A stretch of 64,000 bases of DNA from Botryotinia globosa (GCA_014898425.1 RCSZ01000001.1:1550001-1614000); one strand, 5' to 3'. Shown: positions 51,481 through 64,000, numbered from the stretch's first letter. Translations and numbers: made by a program. The notes: generated by a model from the letters alone, not told the origin.

Positions 51481-52051
51481 CGATGTATACGACACGAACG
51501 GTACAAACGCCTGCAGTGTATGAATCTTCCAGCATATCAAGTAACCTAGATAGGTAGGTAAACGCACAATTTCAATTCTTGGGCCTGAGAAATGTGTGTT
51601 CATTGATGATGTAGACCCGTAAAGTAGGGACATGGAGAGACACATATGTACAAGACAGTATTAGTGAATTTCTTATTCCGTAAAGTATCTTGAGATGATA
51701 TAGATGGTATATTGAGTATGGTAGAAATAATTTATGTTATGGTTCCCTTTGTGATGTTTTGATGAGATGGGACTGGCAATGATTTCGTAATCTATTATTA
51801 ACCTAGCGCCAAAGTTCATGTGATTAGATAATACCAACAGCCTTGTAAGAAGCTCGGACCCACTGAATTGAACTTGTCGCGTCTCCATCTGATCAACCTC
51901 AATTCTAGATCAACAAGGTGAACTTTGGCCTGCATTCAATTCTTCGTCAAGTCCAGCTGCTAATAAGTCACTACGATTATTTATCACGCCAATAACCCAG
52001 CGGGGATTACTACCACATATTATCCGAACTAATCATCAATTATTCGCAAAA

Positions 52052-54141
52052 ATGCCACCCTTCAAGGATGAGCACATTCTCATTATTGCGCCTGGCTCAC
52101 AAACAACTCTTGCTCAACTAGGTCTTCCTGAATCCTTTACACCACCACAACGAAGATTTCCCACTCGCATGTTTCTAGCTCCTGATGGAAGAACCTATGA
52201 GCCATACAAAATTCGTCCAAAAAAGAAAGATGCCTCAGTTGCAAGAAACGGCGATACCGAGATGGGTGGAATTAAAGAAGATAAGGTAGATGAGGAAGAA
52301 GAATTAGAAGAAGTCCCTGAGGATGATGAAGGCGCTATTTGGCCATTGAAAGGTTTGTTTATATGTTGTTTGCAGGCCTTACACATACTGATACAATGTA
52401 GAGGGTCGAATCGAGAATCTTCCAGCCTTTTGCGCTTTTTTACATCACGTTCACAATCAATTATCGCCAACTCTTCACACACCTGTAATGTTGATCGCGC
52501 AACCTGCCTGGACAGCCAAGAATCATGAAGACCTCACTCAATTCATATTTGAAAAGTTCAGAACTCCGGCGCTTTGTATTATGGACAGCGCATTGGCAAC
52601 TTCATATGCATTTGGAATAGCAAACTCGACAGTCATTGATGTAGGGTTTGAAAAGGTTGATATCACTGCTGTTACGGACTTCCAAATATCTGGCAGAGGA
52701 AATATACCACAGTCGGGTGGAGAGGCCATGACATTACGCTTGCAAGAGTTACTCAAATCAAAGGACTTTACAAGGGATATGGCAGAACAGTTGAAGAAGA
52801 GTGCAATATGCGAAATATTACCTCTGGGGACTCCTCTACCGGGTGGTGAGGAGAACGTAGAAGTTATAAGCAACCCTGCCGCGGCAGCTTCCACTGGCGC
52901 CCCATCGTCTGGACCGAATGTTAAGGTTGCAGAAGCACCACGCGGACCAGGACTAAATACCGAGGTGGGAGAAGAAGATACCATCAATGGTGTCGATGTT
53001 ACAGAAGATGATGGTGTTTTAGACGTTGCCAGTATTGTAGCAAGTGGGAAGACTCAAGAATATCTCGCAAAGATCGAAAAGGAGAAAGCTGGAAAAGCTT
53101 CTAAGAAGGCTCAGAAAGACAAAGAAGCAGCAGAGGCGGCAGCAGCTAAGCCAGTGAGGTTACCAAATGCGAAGAGACCTCGCGCCACGTTCCACTACGA
53201 GTCATCACTTCCTGAGCCGGATGCAAAACGCCAAAAGACACCCGAGCCAGTAACCGCCGCGAATCATGAAGGTGTACCATCTCCTAACGGTACAGCTACC
53301 GATGCTCCCGTTGAGGCTACGTCCGGTACCGACGCCGCTGTTGCGGTAGATGAAACTGTAGCTCGTGAGCAAGCAAAGACAGCACGCAGACAGAAAGCTT
53401 GGGAAGATGAGCATCCAGACCGCATGAGAAGAGATATTGACATCGGCTTAGAGAGATTCCAAGCAGCAAGTGAGAGTTATATGGACGCTATCGCCGACAC
53501 TGTCTACAGGACCATTCTCTCCGTCGACGACATCTCCAAACGTCAAGATGCTTGGGATTCTTTGATCATCTGTGGATCAGGATCAAAGGTTAGGGGCTTT
53601 AAAGATGCGCTCATTGCAATCCTCAACAGCCGATATCTCATTTCGCCAAGCTCTGCAACCATGTTCATGAGTGAACTCCCTTCTAATCTACCAACACCAT
53701 CTGGCACAGGTTCCATGACACCCAATGCTTCCTTTTCCTCGACACCACACCCAGTACCCTCAGCCAACGCAGTGAATCCCTTGCTCCTCGCAGCGACTAC
53801 CGCATCTAATCCTGCACTCAACCCTAACATATCTTCGTTCAATAGTGGTGCAAATGCTCAGCATTCATCACACTCTCAGTCACCCACTAGCATCAAACTC
53901 GCTTCTCCCCCAGGATACTTCTCAGAGTGGAAGACTTATGAAGAGGCCGTGTTCTTGGGATCTCAGGTAGCTGCCAAGGTCATTTTTGTTGTAGATCAGG
54001 GTCTATCCAAGGGGTTCTTGTCACGAGTTGATTTCAACGAAGAAGGACCAACTGCTATTCATCAAGTGTAAGTTTTTGTTTTCCATGAATCATGATACAA
54101 GTGCCTTGTACTGATATAGACACAGTGGTCTTGTATACTAA
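52052..54141 (+). CDS. ARP9: Actin-related protein Arp9, SWI/SNF and RSC chromatin remodeler subunit
   Basis: Arp9 pairs with Arp7 or its equivalent on the helicase subunit of SWI/SNF-class remodelers in the nucleus. Three exons (52052-52352, 52402-54067, 54126-54141) give 660 residues. The start MPPFKDEHILIIAPGSQTTL and LGLPESFTPP match my memory of fungal Arp9 N-termini. Actin-fold pieces include MLIAQPAWTAKNHEDL, DSALATSYAFG, STVIDVGFEK (the second phosphate-loop region) and SLIICGSGSKVRGF. The middle (about residues 290-400) is a charged Ala/Glu/Lys-rich insertion, probably disordered, and another Ser/Asn/Pro-rich insertion precedes the C-terminus. ATP-binding residues of actin are not well kept, as usual for Arp9. 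The final 16-base exon is inferred: without it the frame stops directly at the donor site. Confidence 0.88.
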
Positions 54142-55474
54142 AAGGACTACGAAAGCGGAGTATGTGGTAATGCATCTGGGAGAAAAGAAGAGAATGATGA
54201 TAAATTTACAAACAAAAAGTATACCCAAAATTTCATCAAACCTCATATATTCATGTTTGTAGTAATAAAATGAATATTCCTTTGTTTTTGTTCACCTTTG
54301 ATTTACTAAATAACTTGAGTTGAGGTATTTGCTTTGCGAAGGAGTAAATTCATTCACAAGTATGTTAACTAAACAGCCGATTTGAGACAAGACCCTCCAA
54401 AAAGAAAGTCCCAACTCCCCATCTTTAACGCGCATTTATGCCTCCCAGCTCTTCCACCTCCTATGTCCGCTCCTGTCATTCTACCATCTCTGACAAGGCT
54501 CTACTCTACCTCTCTCGTACCGAACTTACTCGTAAAACTTCCAAATTGGTCCATTTTATATTGATAGATTTGGTCAACTTTATAGTCTTGGGAGAATAGT
54601 GGGTCCCGGAAGAGGGTTGATGAAGTGAGAATAAGGAGGAGCGGATTGTGGTGAGAGACCATCAACGTTGTCTTTATCAGTTGCCACTTTTGGAACTGGA
54701 TTGGTTATCTTTTCGTTCGAGGTCGTTTTCCAACAGAGATTCAATAGGAAAAGGTCAATTGGAGGCCCTTCCCACCTCTTCTTTCCTCTTGCCTCCTTCC
54801 TCGTTTTGGATTGATAACTAAAACGACCATTCAAGTTATATTAAAGGAATGGACGTCTGTATATTTCACAGCCTTCCACGGCCTTTTGGAGAAGTGAGTT
54901 TTACGGGAAGGGAAAAGTCAATCTACGCAGGTGAATTGGCCATGCTCTTTCCTTCTCTTGTATTGCCTACCTACCTACTACTTACCTAGCGGGTACTTTT
55001 ATAATTGGTAGGGTAGATGCAACCGACTCACAATCACGCTTTCTTCTTAAAAAATTCAATACAGCGCGCTAAATTTTAGGCAGGTCAAACTTTATTCAGT
55101 TCGCGTCGCCTTTCTTTTAAATTCATTTAAATTTCCCACGGGACCCTTTTCTTTCATAAAACTCACCTGGCAACTCAATATCTACCTCTTTTACAACCAC
55201 CTTCTCTCGAAACATAGGTGCCTGGAAAACTTGTAAGTATTGTTGCATTTCTTCAAACCCATCGCCCTATTCAGATCTTTGTAATTGTCTTTGTGCCAAA
55301 ACTCTAGTTATTGCTTTGCTGGATTTTGTTCTCCCAGTTTACCCCCCCAAAGTTGTCAATCATCTGATGAGATGTACTGCTCCATAAGACAATTTGATGT
55401 ATTGAGATAAACATATTCTCACTGCTGGGGTCATCTGAGTTGTTGCTGATGCCACTTACAAGAACTAGTTCAAC
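54142..55474. other. Intergenic region and 5' leader of the F-box-like gene
   Basis: No gene. A GTAAGT donor at 55231 and a CTAG acceptor near 55469 suggest an intron in the 5' untranslated region of the next gene. Confidence 0.5.
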
Positions 55475-56832
55475 ATGAAGCCACCATCTCGCCCTGTAAG
55501 GAAGGTTACGAACAGAGTTACAAAGCCGAAGTCGAAGGCATCGACCAAAAAGAAGAATACCACCAATGCCGAGAAGATCACTCCTCAGCCAAAGGCGGCC
55601 AAGTCTATTGTAACGAATCCGGTTGATCGAATTTATAAGACTGTGACTTTGGAAAGTAACGATATCGAAGATGGGTTATGGATGATGCGCAAACTCGGCA
55701 ATGGCAAATACGAAGCTGTTAACCTTAATGATGCTGCGTTCGAAGATATCTGCTCAGAAGAAAATGAGGCGAGAATGGCTTCCTCTCCGGAAAGCCTCGA
55801 GGTTTTTAAAGCGAGCCAGAAGTCGATGAAAGATGTTTCATTAAAGCTGGATAGAGCTATCTTTACCGCAAGTATGTATTTGACTTCGCGTTCGAAGACA
55901 ATCGATGCAGTCGGGCAGAATTAACGTTTTCATTACAGGTGGAAAAGTCTTCCGATTCAAGAAGCTCCCCATTGAGTTACGGTACAAAATTTACGAGTAT
56001 GCACTAATTTCAAAAACTGGCTTACACCCCGGCCATGCCTCCTGCAACAGTTTCAAATTACCAGGTGTTGCCCTTGGCCTTCTTGCCTCCTGCCGCTCTA
56101 TCAATGCAGAGTGCATGCAGTTCTTGTGGAAGAACACTTTCGACCTCAATGCTTGCAGCATAAAACGCCTCAGAGAAGTTAAGGATACTTTAACTAAGAA
56201 TGCCCGTAATTTCAAATACGAATGGTCTGGTAGTGGTTCTGGTCAATCTAAGGATATGCTCATTCTCACAATGCTTGCCACTTGCGAACAAATCGACACT
56301 CTGCATCTTGTATTGTGGGGATCTTGTGTAGATGGCCGTCGTGCATGGTACAATCGCAAGCCACAGCATCTGTATCAGAACGACCCCACCGTTTCCGCCG
56401 TCGTTCAAAAATTCAATAAAAGCAATGGTTTCGATAAACTCCTTAGTCTGCATGGCCTTAAAAAGGTCGTTGTTACGAAGCACTGGACTTTCACCGATGG
56501 TGGTGGCTACAACGATAGTTTGACCGACGTGGAATTGAAAGCTTTCGAGAAGTTTTTGAATGATAAGCTTACAACGCCAGTAGCACCACCTGTGGTAAGT
56601 CCCTGATCCTGACAGTATATTCTCTTGGATATCCTTCTAACTACATTTAAAGGTCATGGCTCACCTATCTTCCACTCCAACAAGAAAGTCGACCAGAATC
56701 CTGAAGAATGCCAAGCCGCTCAAATATGTCCCGGATCCATTTAGCGAAGATGAGGAGGGGTTTTGGGATGAGGAGGAGGAGGAGGAGGAGGATGAGGATG
56801 GTGATGAGGATGGCGATGACGAAGAGGAATAA
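55475..56832 (+). CDS. F-box-like (2EXR-type) fungal protein
   Basis: Three exons (55475-55871, 55939-56594, 56653-56832) give 410 residues. The first 50 are basic (RKVTNRVTKPKSKASTKKKN) and look like a nuclear signal or disordered tail. Exon 2 opens with FRFKKLPIELRYKIYEYALI, the L-P-x-E-[IL]-R-x-x-I-Y-E-Y pattern of the fungal F-box-like or 2EXR domain family. It is followed by GLLASCRSINAEC, again typical (a second helix with Cys, Arg and Glu). The C-terminus is an acidic run (WDEEEEEEEDEDGDEDGDDE). True F-box proteins recruit substrates to SCF ubiquitin ligases. Most members of this fungal family are uncharacterised, so no substrate can be named. Many copies per genome are usual. Confidence 0.82.
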
Positions 56833-57671
56833 GTTCCACAAAATCTCAAACATTCCGGAGACTGTGGTTCTCAGCCGGCTCTGTTCATGCTCATGCTTGG
56901 GGATTTGGGGCTATGTTGTCTGACACCGGGTTATGAGACTTCGATGCGCTGATATTGTGAGGAGTTTACACTTTATGTTATCTAATATGGGTTTCATGAA
57001 AATTCATTCTCGAAGAGGCCTATTATTGGCGAGAAAGAATGGTATAGTAGCGTTGTGAGAACGTCACAACTAACCCAAGAAGTGATAGTGGATTTCAAGC
57101 GAGGATATCAATTTTTATATTCAACAACAATGGCGGCGAGCAATAGCTTGCTGAATAGCAACAGCAAAGCAGTCTACTTGATGTTCGTAGTCGGCTTATA
57201 AGCCTCAAAGCACCTTAGAGTTGACAATCAATTGACGTTTTGGGTCCCTCATATGAAGCATATTATATAACTATAGTGCCGTGTAACATTCTTCGATATA
57301 CAAATCTCAAATTTGACAGTCGAACGTAGCATCAAACTATTCCTCAGGCCGTTGACTTCCGAGAGAATGCTATGCCTAGTAGATAATTAATCGGGAATTA
57401 TTTTGGTTATTGATCTAGGTACTATCGTCCATCACATGCATGCTTGCTTTGAATTGTACTTTTTTGACTTGGCCCTTCGAGAGGATCAGGGGTTTAGCTT
57501 TTGGTGTGGGGTATAAAATTTAGCGTTAATGGTCCAAGCATAATCAGATCCGTGTAGCTTCAAGATTTCTAGATTCATAAACTCAGCAATTCATTCCTAC
57601 CTATTTAAACATAATTCATTTTTATTCATCTTCCCATACCATACATAGTTCTAAATCGCAAAACTAACAAA
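56833..57671. other. Intergenic region
   Basis: No gene or repeat seen. The right end is the promoter and leader of the SPRY protein gene. Confidence 0.6.
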
Positions 57672-59444
57672 ATGTCAGTCGACGGGCAATCGCCACGAAG
57701 AGGCTCTACATCATCAGCAAACACACCAATCCTTCCGCCAGTATCAGCATTTGCGCAAAAGCGCGCTTTAGAAGATGATCATCAACCTGCAGTATCATCA
57801 CCTCTCAATCCAGAATTTAAAGTTCAAAAGACTGGAGATGAAACACCAGGTGGCATTCGTGAACGAGCATCAAGGGCTAAAAAAGAATCGTTGAAGAAGA
57901 GAGAATCGAAGGCAGGATCGCTTGCGCCAGAAGGAAGTGCAAGAGCTACCCCAGATCCAAGATCAAGCTCTTCCAACAGAAAGAAAGCAAAAATTAATTG
58001 CGTTACTCCTCTACGATACAAGATACCTCCACCGAAACTACCAGATTTTGAAGCTCCTCGTGGACCGACTCTCGTTCCTTCGCATACCAAAACAGCCCCA
58101 GATGGTACTGAAATTCAATTTCATGAGACTACTGATCAGTAAGTTTTACGGCAGATACTGTGCAGACATTTAAGCTTATATGTTTGTAGCGTATATAACA
58201 AGAAGAACTTTCGATATACCCGTGGCATAGCAGACCCAGCTTTCCCTTCCATTCTTTACTATCGACAAACCGAAACGGAACCTTTTGGTGCTCGATTAAG
58301 TTTTGAAGATTCAGCTCCCCATATGATGATGGATGAATCGGCGAGACACATTACAACGGATAAGGGCTTCAGAATGGCGAAAGCTAATGTGGGGATAAGG
58401 GAAGGTTGTTGGTATTGGGAATGTAAGATCACAAGTGGTGTGCCAAGGCCTAAAGCAGGAGAGCCAGCGCAAGAGTCGCATGGACATGTTCGTATGGGGT
58501 TTGCAAGAAGAGAAGCAGCTCAAGATGCGCCAGTTGGATTCGATGCTTATAGTTATGGTATCCGGGATGTAGCTGGACAAAAGGTATGGATGTCTCGACC
58601 CAAGGACTTTTTCCCTGCAGGAGAATCTATTTATGAAGGAGATGTTATTGGGCTAGAGATTAATCTGCCTTCCGAAAAATTACATCGAAAAGTCGTCGAA
58701 GGGAACTACAACCCGGCAGTTGACCTCACTGATGAAGATGATGGCGGAATGGAACGAGCAGATATGATACGAGATCGAGTCCCTATTCGATTCAAAACTC
58801 ACCTCTACTTCGAACAAATCGAATATTCCACATGCAAAGAGCTAGAAGAACTCATGAACCCATCACCAGTCATATCATCGACTGGGGGTGTCGCATCTGC
58901 AAGTCAAGATCCTGGACCAACTCATCCTGTGCCAGCTCTCCGCACTCTCCCGCACTCATCTATTAAAGTGTACAAAAATGGAAAGCTGATCGGAACACCA
59001 TTTACGGATCTCTTGTCCTTCCTCCCACACGCCTCGAAACCACAACCTCAAGTTGGGGCCAGAGAAGGTCTTGATGATGGGATGCTCGGTTATTTCCCCG
59101 CCGTGTCAGTATTCCGCGGTGGTGCAGCAGAAGTTAACTTCGGTCCTCAATGGTGGTATCCTCCACCAGGTTCGAGCGCAGAAGATGATGTGGATATGGT
59201 GAATGATGAACCCTCTCTACCCAAAATTAGAGCAGCGAGCGATCGATACGATGAGCAAATAGTAGAGGATATTCTTTATGATATTGTTGACGAAGTTGAT
59301 TTCTGGATTAGAGATGGAGGGGATAGTGGGAAGGGTAAAAAGAGGGATTTACAGTTCGCCGACGGAGGGGCGGCAAATGGCGGGGGACTGGGAGGTGGAG
59401 ATGCAGGTGGGGAGATTAAAGAATTGGTACAAGATGATGAGTAG
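57672..59444 (+). CDS. BRE2: SPRY-domain subunit of COMPASS (Bre2/Ash2-like)
   Basis: Bre2/Ash2 is a core subunit of the Set1/COMPASS complex that methylates histone H3 lysine 4. Two exons (57672-58138, 58190-59444) give 573 residues. The first 110 residues are basic and disordered (KKESLKKRESK). A SPRY domain starts after YRQTETEPFGARLSFEDSAP and contains GIREGCWYWECKI, HVRMGFARREA and DAYSYGIRDVAGQKVW, which fit the Ash2 SPRY domain closely. There follows an insertion of about 60 residues that is Pro/Ser-rich, then SIKVYKNGKLIGTPF and YFPAVSVFRGGAAEVNFGP, the closing strands of the domain. The end is Gly/Asp-rich. It lacks the N-terminal winged-helix and PHD-like part of animal Ash2, as yeast Bre2 does. 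Its role in H3K4 methylation is inferred from the family. Confidence 0.88.
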
Positions 59445-61497
59445 GTTGATGGGGAACTTTGTGCAGTGAGCAGCTCCAGAGATATTGTGCAAGGTGGAAT
59501 GGGAATTTTCTTATTTATGAATATAGGATTGAGAACAGGCACAGATACGGACACGGGCATAAATGGCGTTTGCTTGGTGCTATGCAACTGAAATAGGAGT
59601 GTTAATTTGCTGGGCATAATTTGTTTTAGATGGTGGTTGGTAAGTGTGCAAAGGGAGCTGATGTGTTTTGACCGGGAATGGGAGAGGGCATAATGATGAG
59701 GCAATATATGGATATGATGAATACCAAGATATGAATTGCCAAAGAAGCAGGGGAATTAAACTTATTAATTATAGTTACTCTGATCATATCTAGTTACAAA
59801 AGCGTTTTTGTCGCTTCTCCGGGCATGGGTGATGGATAAGTTTAATATAATTACTCTGTCCATAGATGGCTGCTTAGGGAGTAGACTCCTTCTGAATAGA
59901 TAGAAATAGGAATACGATAAACAAGTTTGTTGTGGAATTATTATTTGTACTGCCAGAAAGTATGCAAACTCCGGAGCTGGATGCACATACGATATACAAC
60001 AAGATGATAAACTACAAGAGGACTAGCCACATTTTCTCATAAACGAAACTGCATACTTTCTGACAGTATGCACGAGTATGTATGTTTTGCTATTAGGCGT
60101 TTTTGTGACAAGAGTGAATACCACTCACTAGTGAAATCGAAACATATACTGTCTGTACTGTGCACTCTCCTCGCCGGCTTGGTGTGGGATCTGGATGTTC
60201 TCCGCTCCCGATTCCCGTGTAAGGATTCTACTGATGGGTGTGAAGAGGGGATCGGGGTGTAAAGTATCCAGCCGTGGGGTTTCTTCAGTGTAGCGGTACG
60301 TTTCCCGATGTGATATTAATCTCCAAAGCTTTATGTGTAGAAAAAGTCCTTGGGTACCTATATAGTCAATGATCTGAGCCTCGTTCTTTATTTTTATCCT
60401 CAAATTGTTCTATTCCGCCATCATCGGTGGTAATCTAATGGTTCTTTGACTAAGTCCGATGAAGTTTCTTTCTGTTTTATATTTGATCTACAAGCTAACA
60501 GGTACACGTACAACGAGATATCCACACAGATATCGATGATTTGATACACATCCGTATTATAATATCCTAACCGACAGAGAAATACTTGAATTGAGATGTC
60601 TAAGTAATTCCTCGGAGACTTAAGCTATCCATCTAACCATCTATCTATATATCTACTCGAGCACAAGAATTTGAATAAATCCCTACACACATTCCTATAT
60701 TGTATTAAAGAAAAGAGAACCGAGCCCTTCGATAAAGTATCTACCCCTGTATTAATCTACAGCCTAGTAATTCCGTCCTACCAGCCTAATTATGTAGTGG
60801 TTCGCTTATGGCAACTGGAACGTGTTAGCTTTTTAGTTCAGTTCCCCATTTGGAATTTGATAGGGAAAACTTTATTTGATCCTCAAACCAAGATGAAAAG
60901 ACATATTAGTGAAATTCGATTTTGTACAAAGTATAATATCCAACAATAAGGCCCTTCAATTCTATATACCCCCCTTGTACCAATCTCTTTTGCTTTCCCT
61001 TAATGTTAGCTCGCCAGCCAGTAGGGCTACTGCCGCTGCATCTTTAAGCTTCGAGAGGGTGTCAAATTGAGCCTCTACTCAGCCTCAAGTGGAGGTGACT
61101 AGAAAGACGTTGAATATTAGAAGAAGCTCGGATAAGGTAAAGAAGTCTATCCGAGTGCTTTTGATGACATCCATGACCACTCTACTGTCATTGATATCTT
61201 CCTTTACTTAGCTCGAGTGGAAATTACAATAAAGGGAATACATCTACCCACAAATTTGCCCATATATTCTGTATTTTTCGGCATTCTTTCCTTCTTAGCT
61301 CGGTCTTTTCGCAACTTAAGGGGTCAACATCATTCTGGCACAAGACTAAACCTGAGATTTTGAAAGATTCCTAGAGTTGATCTGCCGCTCTTGGAGCTTC
61401 CATTTGACATGGATTGTAGAACACCCAGACACCGTTCGTCTTCATTGATAATCTGTTCATTACGTACTTCGAGCAAAGTCAGCTGATTGGAACACAG
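59445..61497. other. Intergenic region; the 5' exon(s) of the next gene may lie near its right end
   Basis: No confident gene. The following transcription factor needs at least one upstream exon with a start codon. An ATG at 61408 opens a short frame that stops before the zinc-cluster exon, so the true start is unresolved. Confidence 0.4.
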
Positions 61498-64000
61498 GAA
61501 CTGCATGTGATGCATGCAAACGAATGAAGGTATACATGATCAAAGTCGCCTTGTTTTTCACAATTTACTGATGATTATCAGATCAGATGCGAATGGGATC
61601 AGGAAGGAAAATTCAATCGCTGCCATGGACGAGAGATGGAGTGCACCGTCACTACCAAGGAGCGGAAAAAGAGAGAGAGAAAGAAGTATGAGGTAATCCC
61701 AATCGTAATCAACACATCTAACTGACTTATAGGGGTAATCATGTCTCTCTCTTAGAAGATAGGCTGAAACGTATGGAGCATGCTTTGACAACTTCAGGGC
61801 TCAGTATCGATGCCTCTGGCTTTGAAAGGCAGACATCAGAGGAGATAACCGATCAAGCCGGGATGTTTGAAAGGTTCTCTGCACTCACTATAAGTAATAC
61901 GGGCAGTGAAAATTTTAGGGGCAAGTCTAGATCACACATTCCTGATCAATTGCTCTTATTAAAAATCATCAGGTGCTGCTTCTGGATATTTCATGCTTTC
62001 ATCAGAAGGCCTACAGCTCATCACTAGAATGACTGGGAACAACGATTTTGCAAATTTCATGGCTTCTAAAAACTATACAACAATGAATCAATGCTCCATA
62101 TCGTCATCAATATGGCATACGATGCCTGATGATGAGCACAAACCGCTTCCACCTAAGGAGGTTGCAGATAAGATTTTGGAATGTAAGTTTATCGCCCATT
62201 TCTCAAAACACAAAGTAACTCGTGTTCTCAGTTATTTTTGATAGAATGATGGTCTCATGGCCCCTATTTGAGCGGAAGACTTTCATGGAACGGTATTCAC
62301 GCCAATATCCGGTCAAATGCTCAGAAGACCCTGCTTGGTACGCATGCCTCAATATCTGTTTTGCTCTTGCTGCGATCATGCGCAAAGAAGAATTGCCTGG
62401 AAACTCACCTCCAACACCTCAAAACGCAAAGTTTCCTAGGCATGGAGAACTAGAAAACCTGACTTGGTGGAGATGGCTTCGGAACGCAGCTAGTACTTTT
62501 GTTGATTTGCAATTTGGACCACCTTCTCTCACAGCTGTACAGGCAATGGCTGGACTGGTAGTTCTCTCTCTATCGTCATTCATTATGGAGCATACTAACC
62601 TGATATTAGGCATTCATTCTAGACACGCTGTCAGACCCATATCCATCTTCTGTTGTCTCTGCAGCAGCGATTCGACTTGCACAAACCATTGGCCTCCATC
62701 GTAACATGTCCAATTCAGGTCTTGATGAGGCTGAAATAGAGCAAAGACGCAACGTCTTCTGGATTGCTGTCATGATTGAACGTGGCATAGTGATTCGTCA
62801 AGGCCGCCCATCAGTGATTCATGATGAAGATATTGGGGTTGACTTACCACCTGCAAGTCAATGTCCGAAGAACGCCGAGGGAAAATTTGTTACATTTCGG
62901 CATAATGCGACTTTGTCATTACTTCACGGTCGAATATACAATAGACTATACTCTGCAAAATCGTTTACAAAATCCAAAACGGAGAGACTGAAAATGGTTG
63001 GAATACTGGATGATGAACTTCAGCAATGGTGTGAGTCGATTCCAATTGAAGTTCGACCGGGTAACCCTATAAGATGCGACGAACATCATATAGTCTCAGT
63101 TGTTTGTATGCAATGGGGTTATTACCAGTGTCTCAGTACCATTCACAGAGCATCATTATATAGTGGCGCAGGCTCCTTGGACGATGATGGCGATAAATCC
63201 CAGAAAGATTTCGATTCTAAATTGAATCCACGAGTCTATGCCAGCGCTGCGATATGTGTCAATGCAGCAAGGAGGACGATCAATTTATTGGAGGATTGTA
63301 CAAAATTATCAAATCCCATAGAAGGAAATGTTTTACGGTATGTGTAAAAAGAAATATGGCTGGATTCTATCTCACACTAACACATAATTCTTAGCATGTC
63401 TATTTACAATGCACTTGCAGCATGTGTTACCCTTTTTGCAAATATTCTTCAACATCCTCTTGATCCACAAGTACAGTCTGATCTTCAATTAATGAATGAT
63501 GTGGTGTCATTTCTGTCCAGCTTTGAAGATCAAGGCGCAGCGGAGAGTCACCCATCAATACCGATTTTCCAAGAAATCAACCGTGTCGCATTGGAACATG
63601 TTAAGAAGGCACAACGTAGAGCTCCGAACAATACTAAGAGATCACGAGCTAAATCCAGTATTACTGAGGAACCGAATACAGAAAGCGATGACTCGGATGA
63701 TGAAGATTACAGGACAGAGGAGTTAGAAAGTCGCAAGACAGTCTCTGAGGTATGAATGGCGATCTGATTTTGAAATGGTTCTGAGGCTAATATGGTTTCT
63801 AGATTCAAGATCCACGATCTCCGACATCACCCGCAAATTCGGCAATTATTCAAGCTTCTCCTTTTTCTTCAGCACAACCACCACCGCCCAATATTCCAAC
63901 ACGTATAGAATTATTCGAATTAAACTCAACGAATTATATACCAGAACGTATTCCTACATCTATACAGCAAAACTACATTATACAGCAAGCGGCACAAATT
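61498..64000 (+). CDS. Fungal Zn2Cys6-type transcription factor, partial (runs off the window)
   Basis: Eight exons are visible (61498-61529, 61582-61685, 61733-61893, 61973-62182, 62232-62557, 62610-63337, 63395-63749, 63803-64000). The start lies upstream and the end beyond the window. The zinc cluster spans the first junction: CDACKRMK then IRCEWDQEGKFNRCHGREMEC. One cysteine of the second half seems replaced by Phe or Arg where CxxC is expected. A short coiled coil follows (LEDRLKRMEHAL). The middle homology region of fungal factors is clear: AAAIRLAQTIGLHR, RRNVFWIAVMIERGIVIRQG and GVDLPP. The C-terminal part is acidic, then Pro/Ser-rich. Such factors bind DNA as dimers and control single pathways. 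No target can be named. Confidence 0.85.

Larger units (their letters stand above)
50272..52051. other. Intergenic region with diverged tandem repeats
   Basis: Repeats at 50845-51215 and 51392-51480 are listed separately. No gene is supported. The last 150 bases are the promoter side of ARP9. Confidence 0.6.

Noticed and set aside
51298..51645. 115-codon minus-strand frame with repeated LFSLLYTL units
   Set aside because: The repeats come from the 42 bp tandem duplication. There is no domain and no conserved start.

Overview
This window is nuclear DNA of a filamentous ascomycete fungus. Genes are split by short introns (about 45-140 bp) with GTAAGT-like donors and YAG acceptors. Gene content is typical of Pezizomycotina: palI, ISD11, a fungal ATP sulfurylase with an APS-kinase-like tail, Arp9, a Bre2/Ash2 SPRY protein, a septin and Zn2Cys6 regulators. 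AT-rich spacers and protein style suggest Leotiomycetes, perhaps Sclerotiniaceae (Botrytis/Sclerotinia). That placement is inference and was not checked by search.

Layout. 1-12.5 kb is a decayed secondary-metabolism locus: a shattered zinc-cluster fragment (about 2.8 kb), a highly-reducing polyketide synthase relic on the minus strand (3.76-10.01 kb; front of KS missing, many stops and frameshifts), and a broken membrane-protein gene running the other way (10.2-11.0 kb). 12.6-14.6 kb is ATP sulfurylase (minus). 15.9-16.7 kb is ISD11 (plus). 17.2-18.0 kb is an AT-rich fold-back transposable element flanked by TA. 18.6-21.1 kb is a large acidic fungal protein. 23.5-25.2 kb is a septin-like GTPase (minus), set in a 21-29 kb tract with exceptional microsatellite density and strand asymmetry. 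29.8-32.2 kb is palI/RIM9 (minus). 34.4-36.6 kb is a mitochondrial ABC1/ADCK-type kinase. 39.3-40.1 kb is a small four-exon gene of unknown function. 43.2-45.4 kb is a DEAD-box helicase of the Ded1/Vasa type, followed by two related hairpins. 46.9-47.6 kb is a small membrane protein. 48.3-50.3 kb is an adenylation-domain (NRPS-like) pseudogene with four in-frame TAA codons. 52.1-54.1 kb is Arp9, 55.5-56.8 kb an F-box-like protein, 57.7-59.4 kb a Bre2/Ash2 SPRY protein, and 61.5-64 kb a fungal-specific transcription factor that runs off the end.

The housekeeping genes do not form a pathway, but two themes recur. One is chromatin: Arp9 (SWI/SNF-RSC) and Bre2/Ash2 (COMPASS) lie 3.5 kb apart. The other is decay of secondary metabolism: both biosynthetic genes (PKS and NRPS-like) are dead, and most of their stops could come from C-to-T changes. 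The most unusual non-coding signals are the paired hairpins after the helicase, one base pair of which differs by a compensatory change, the fold-back element, and the G-depleted repeat tract. I found no convincing new multi-gene system.
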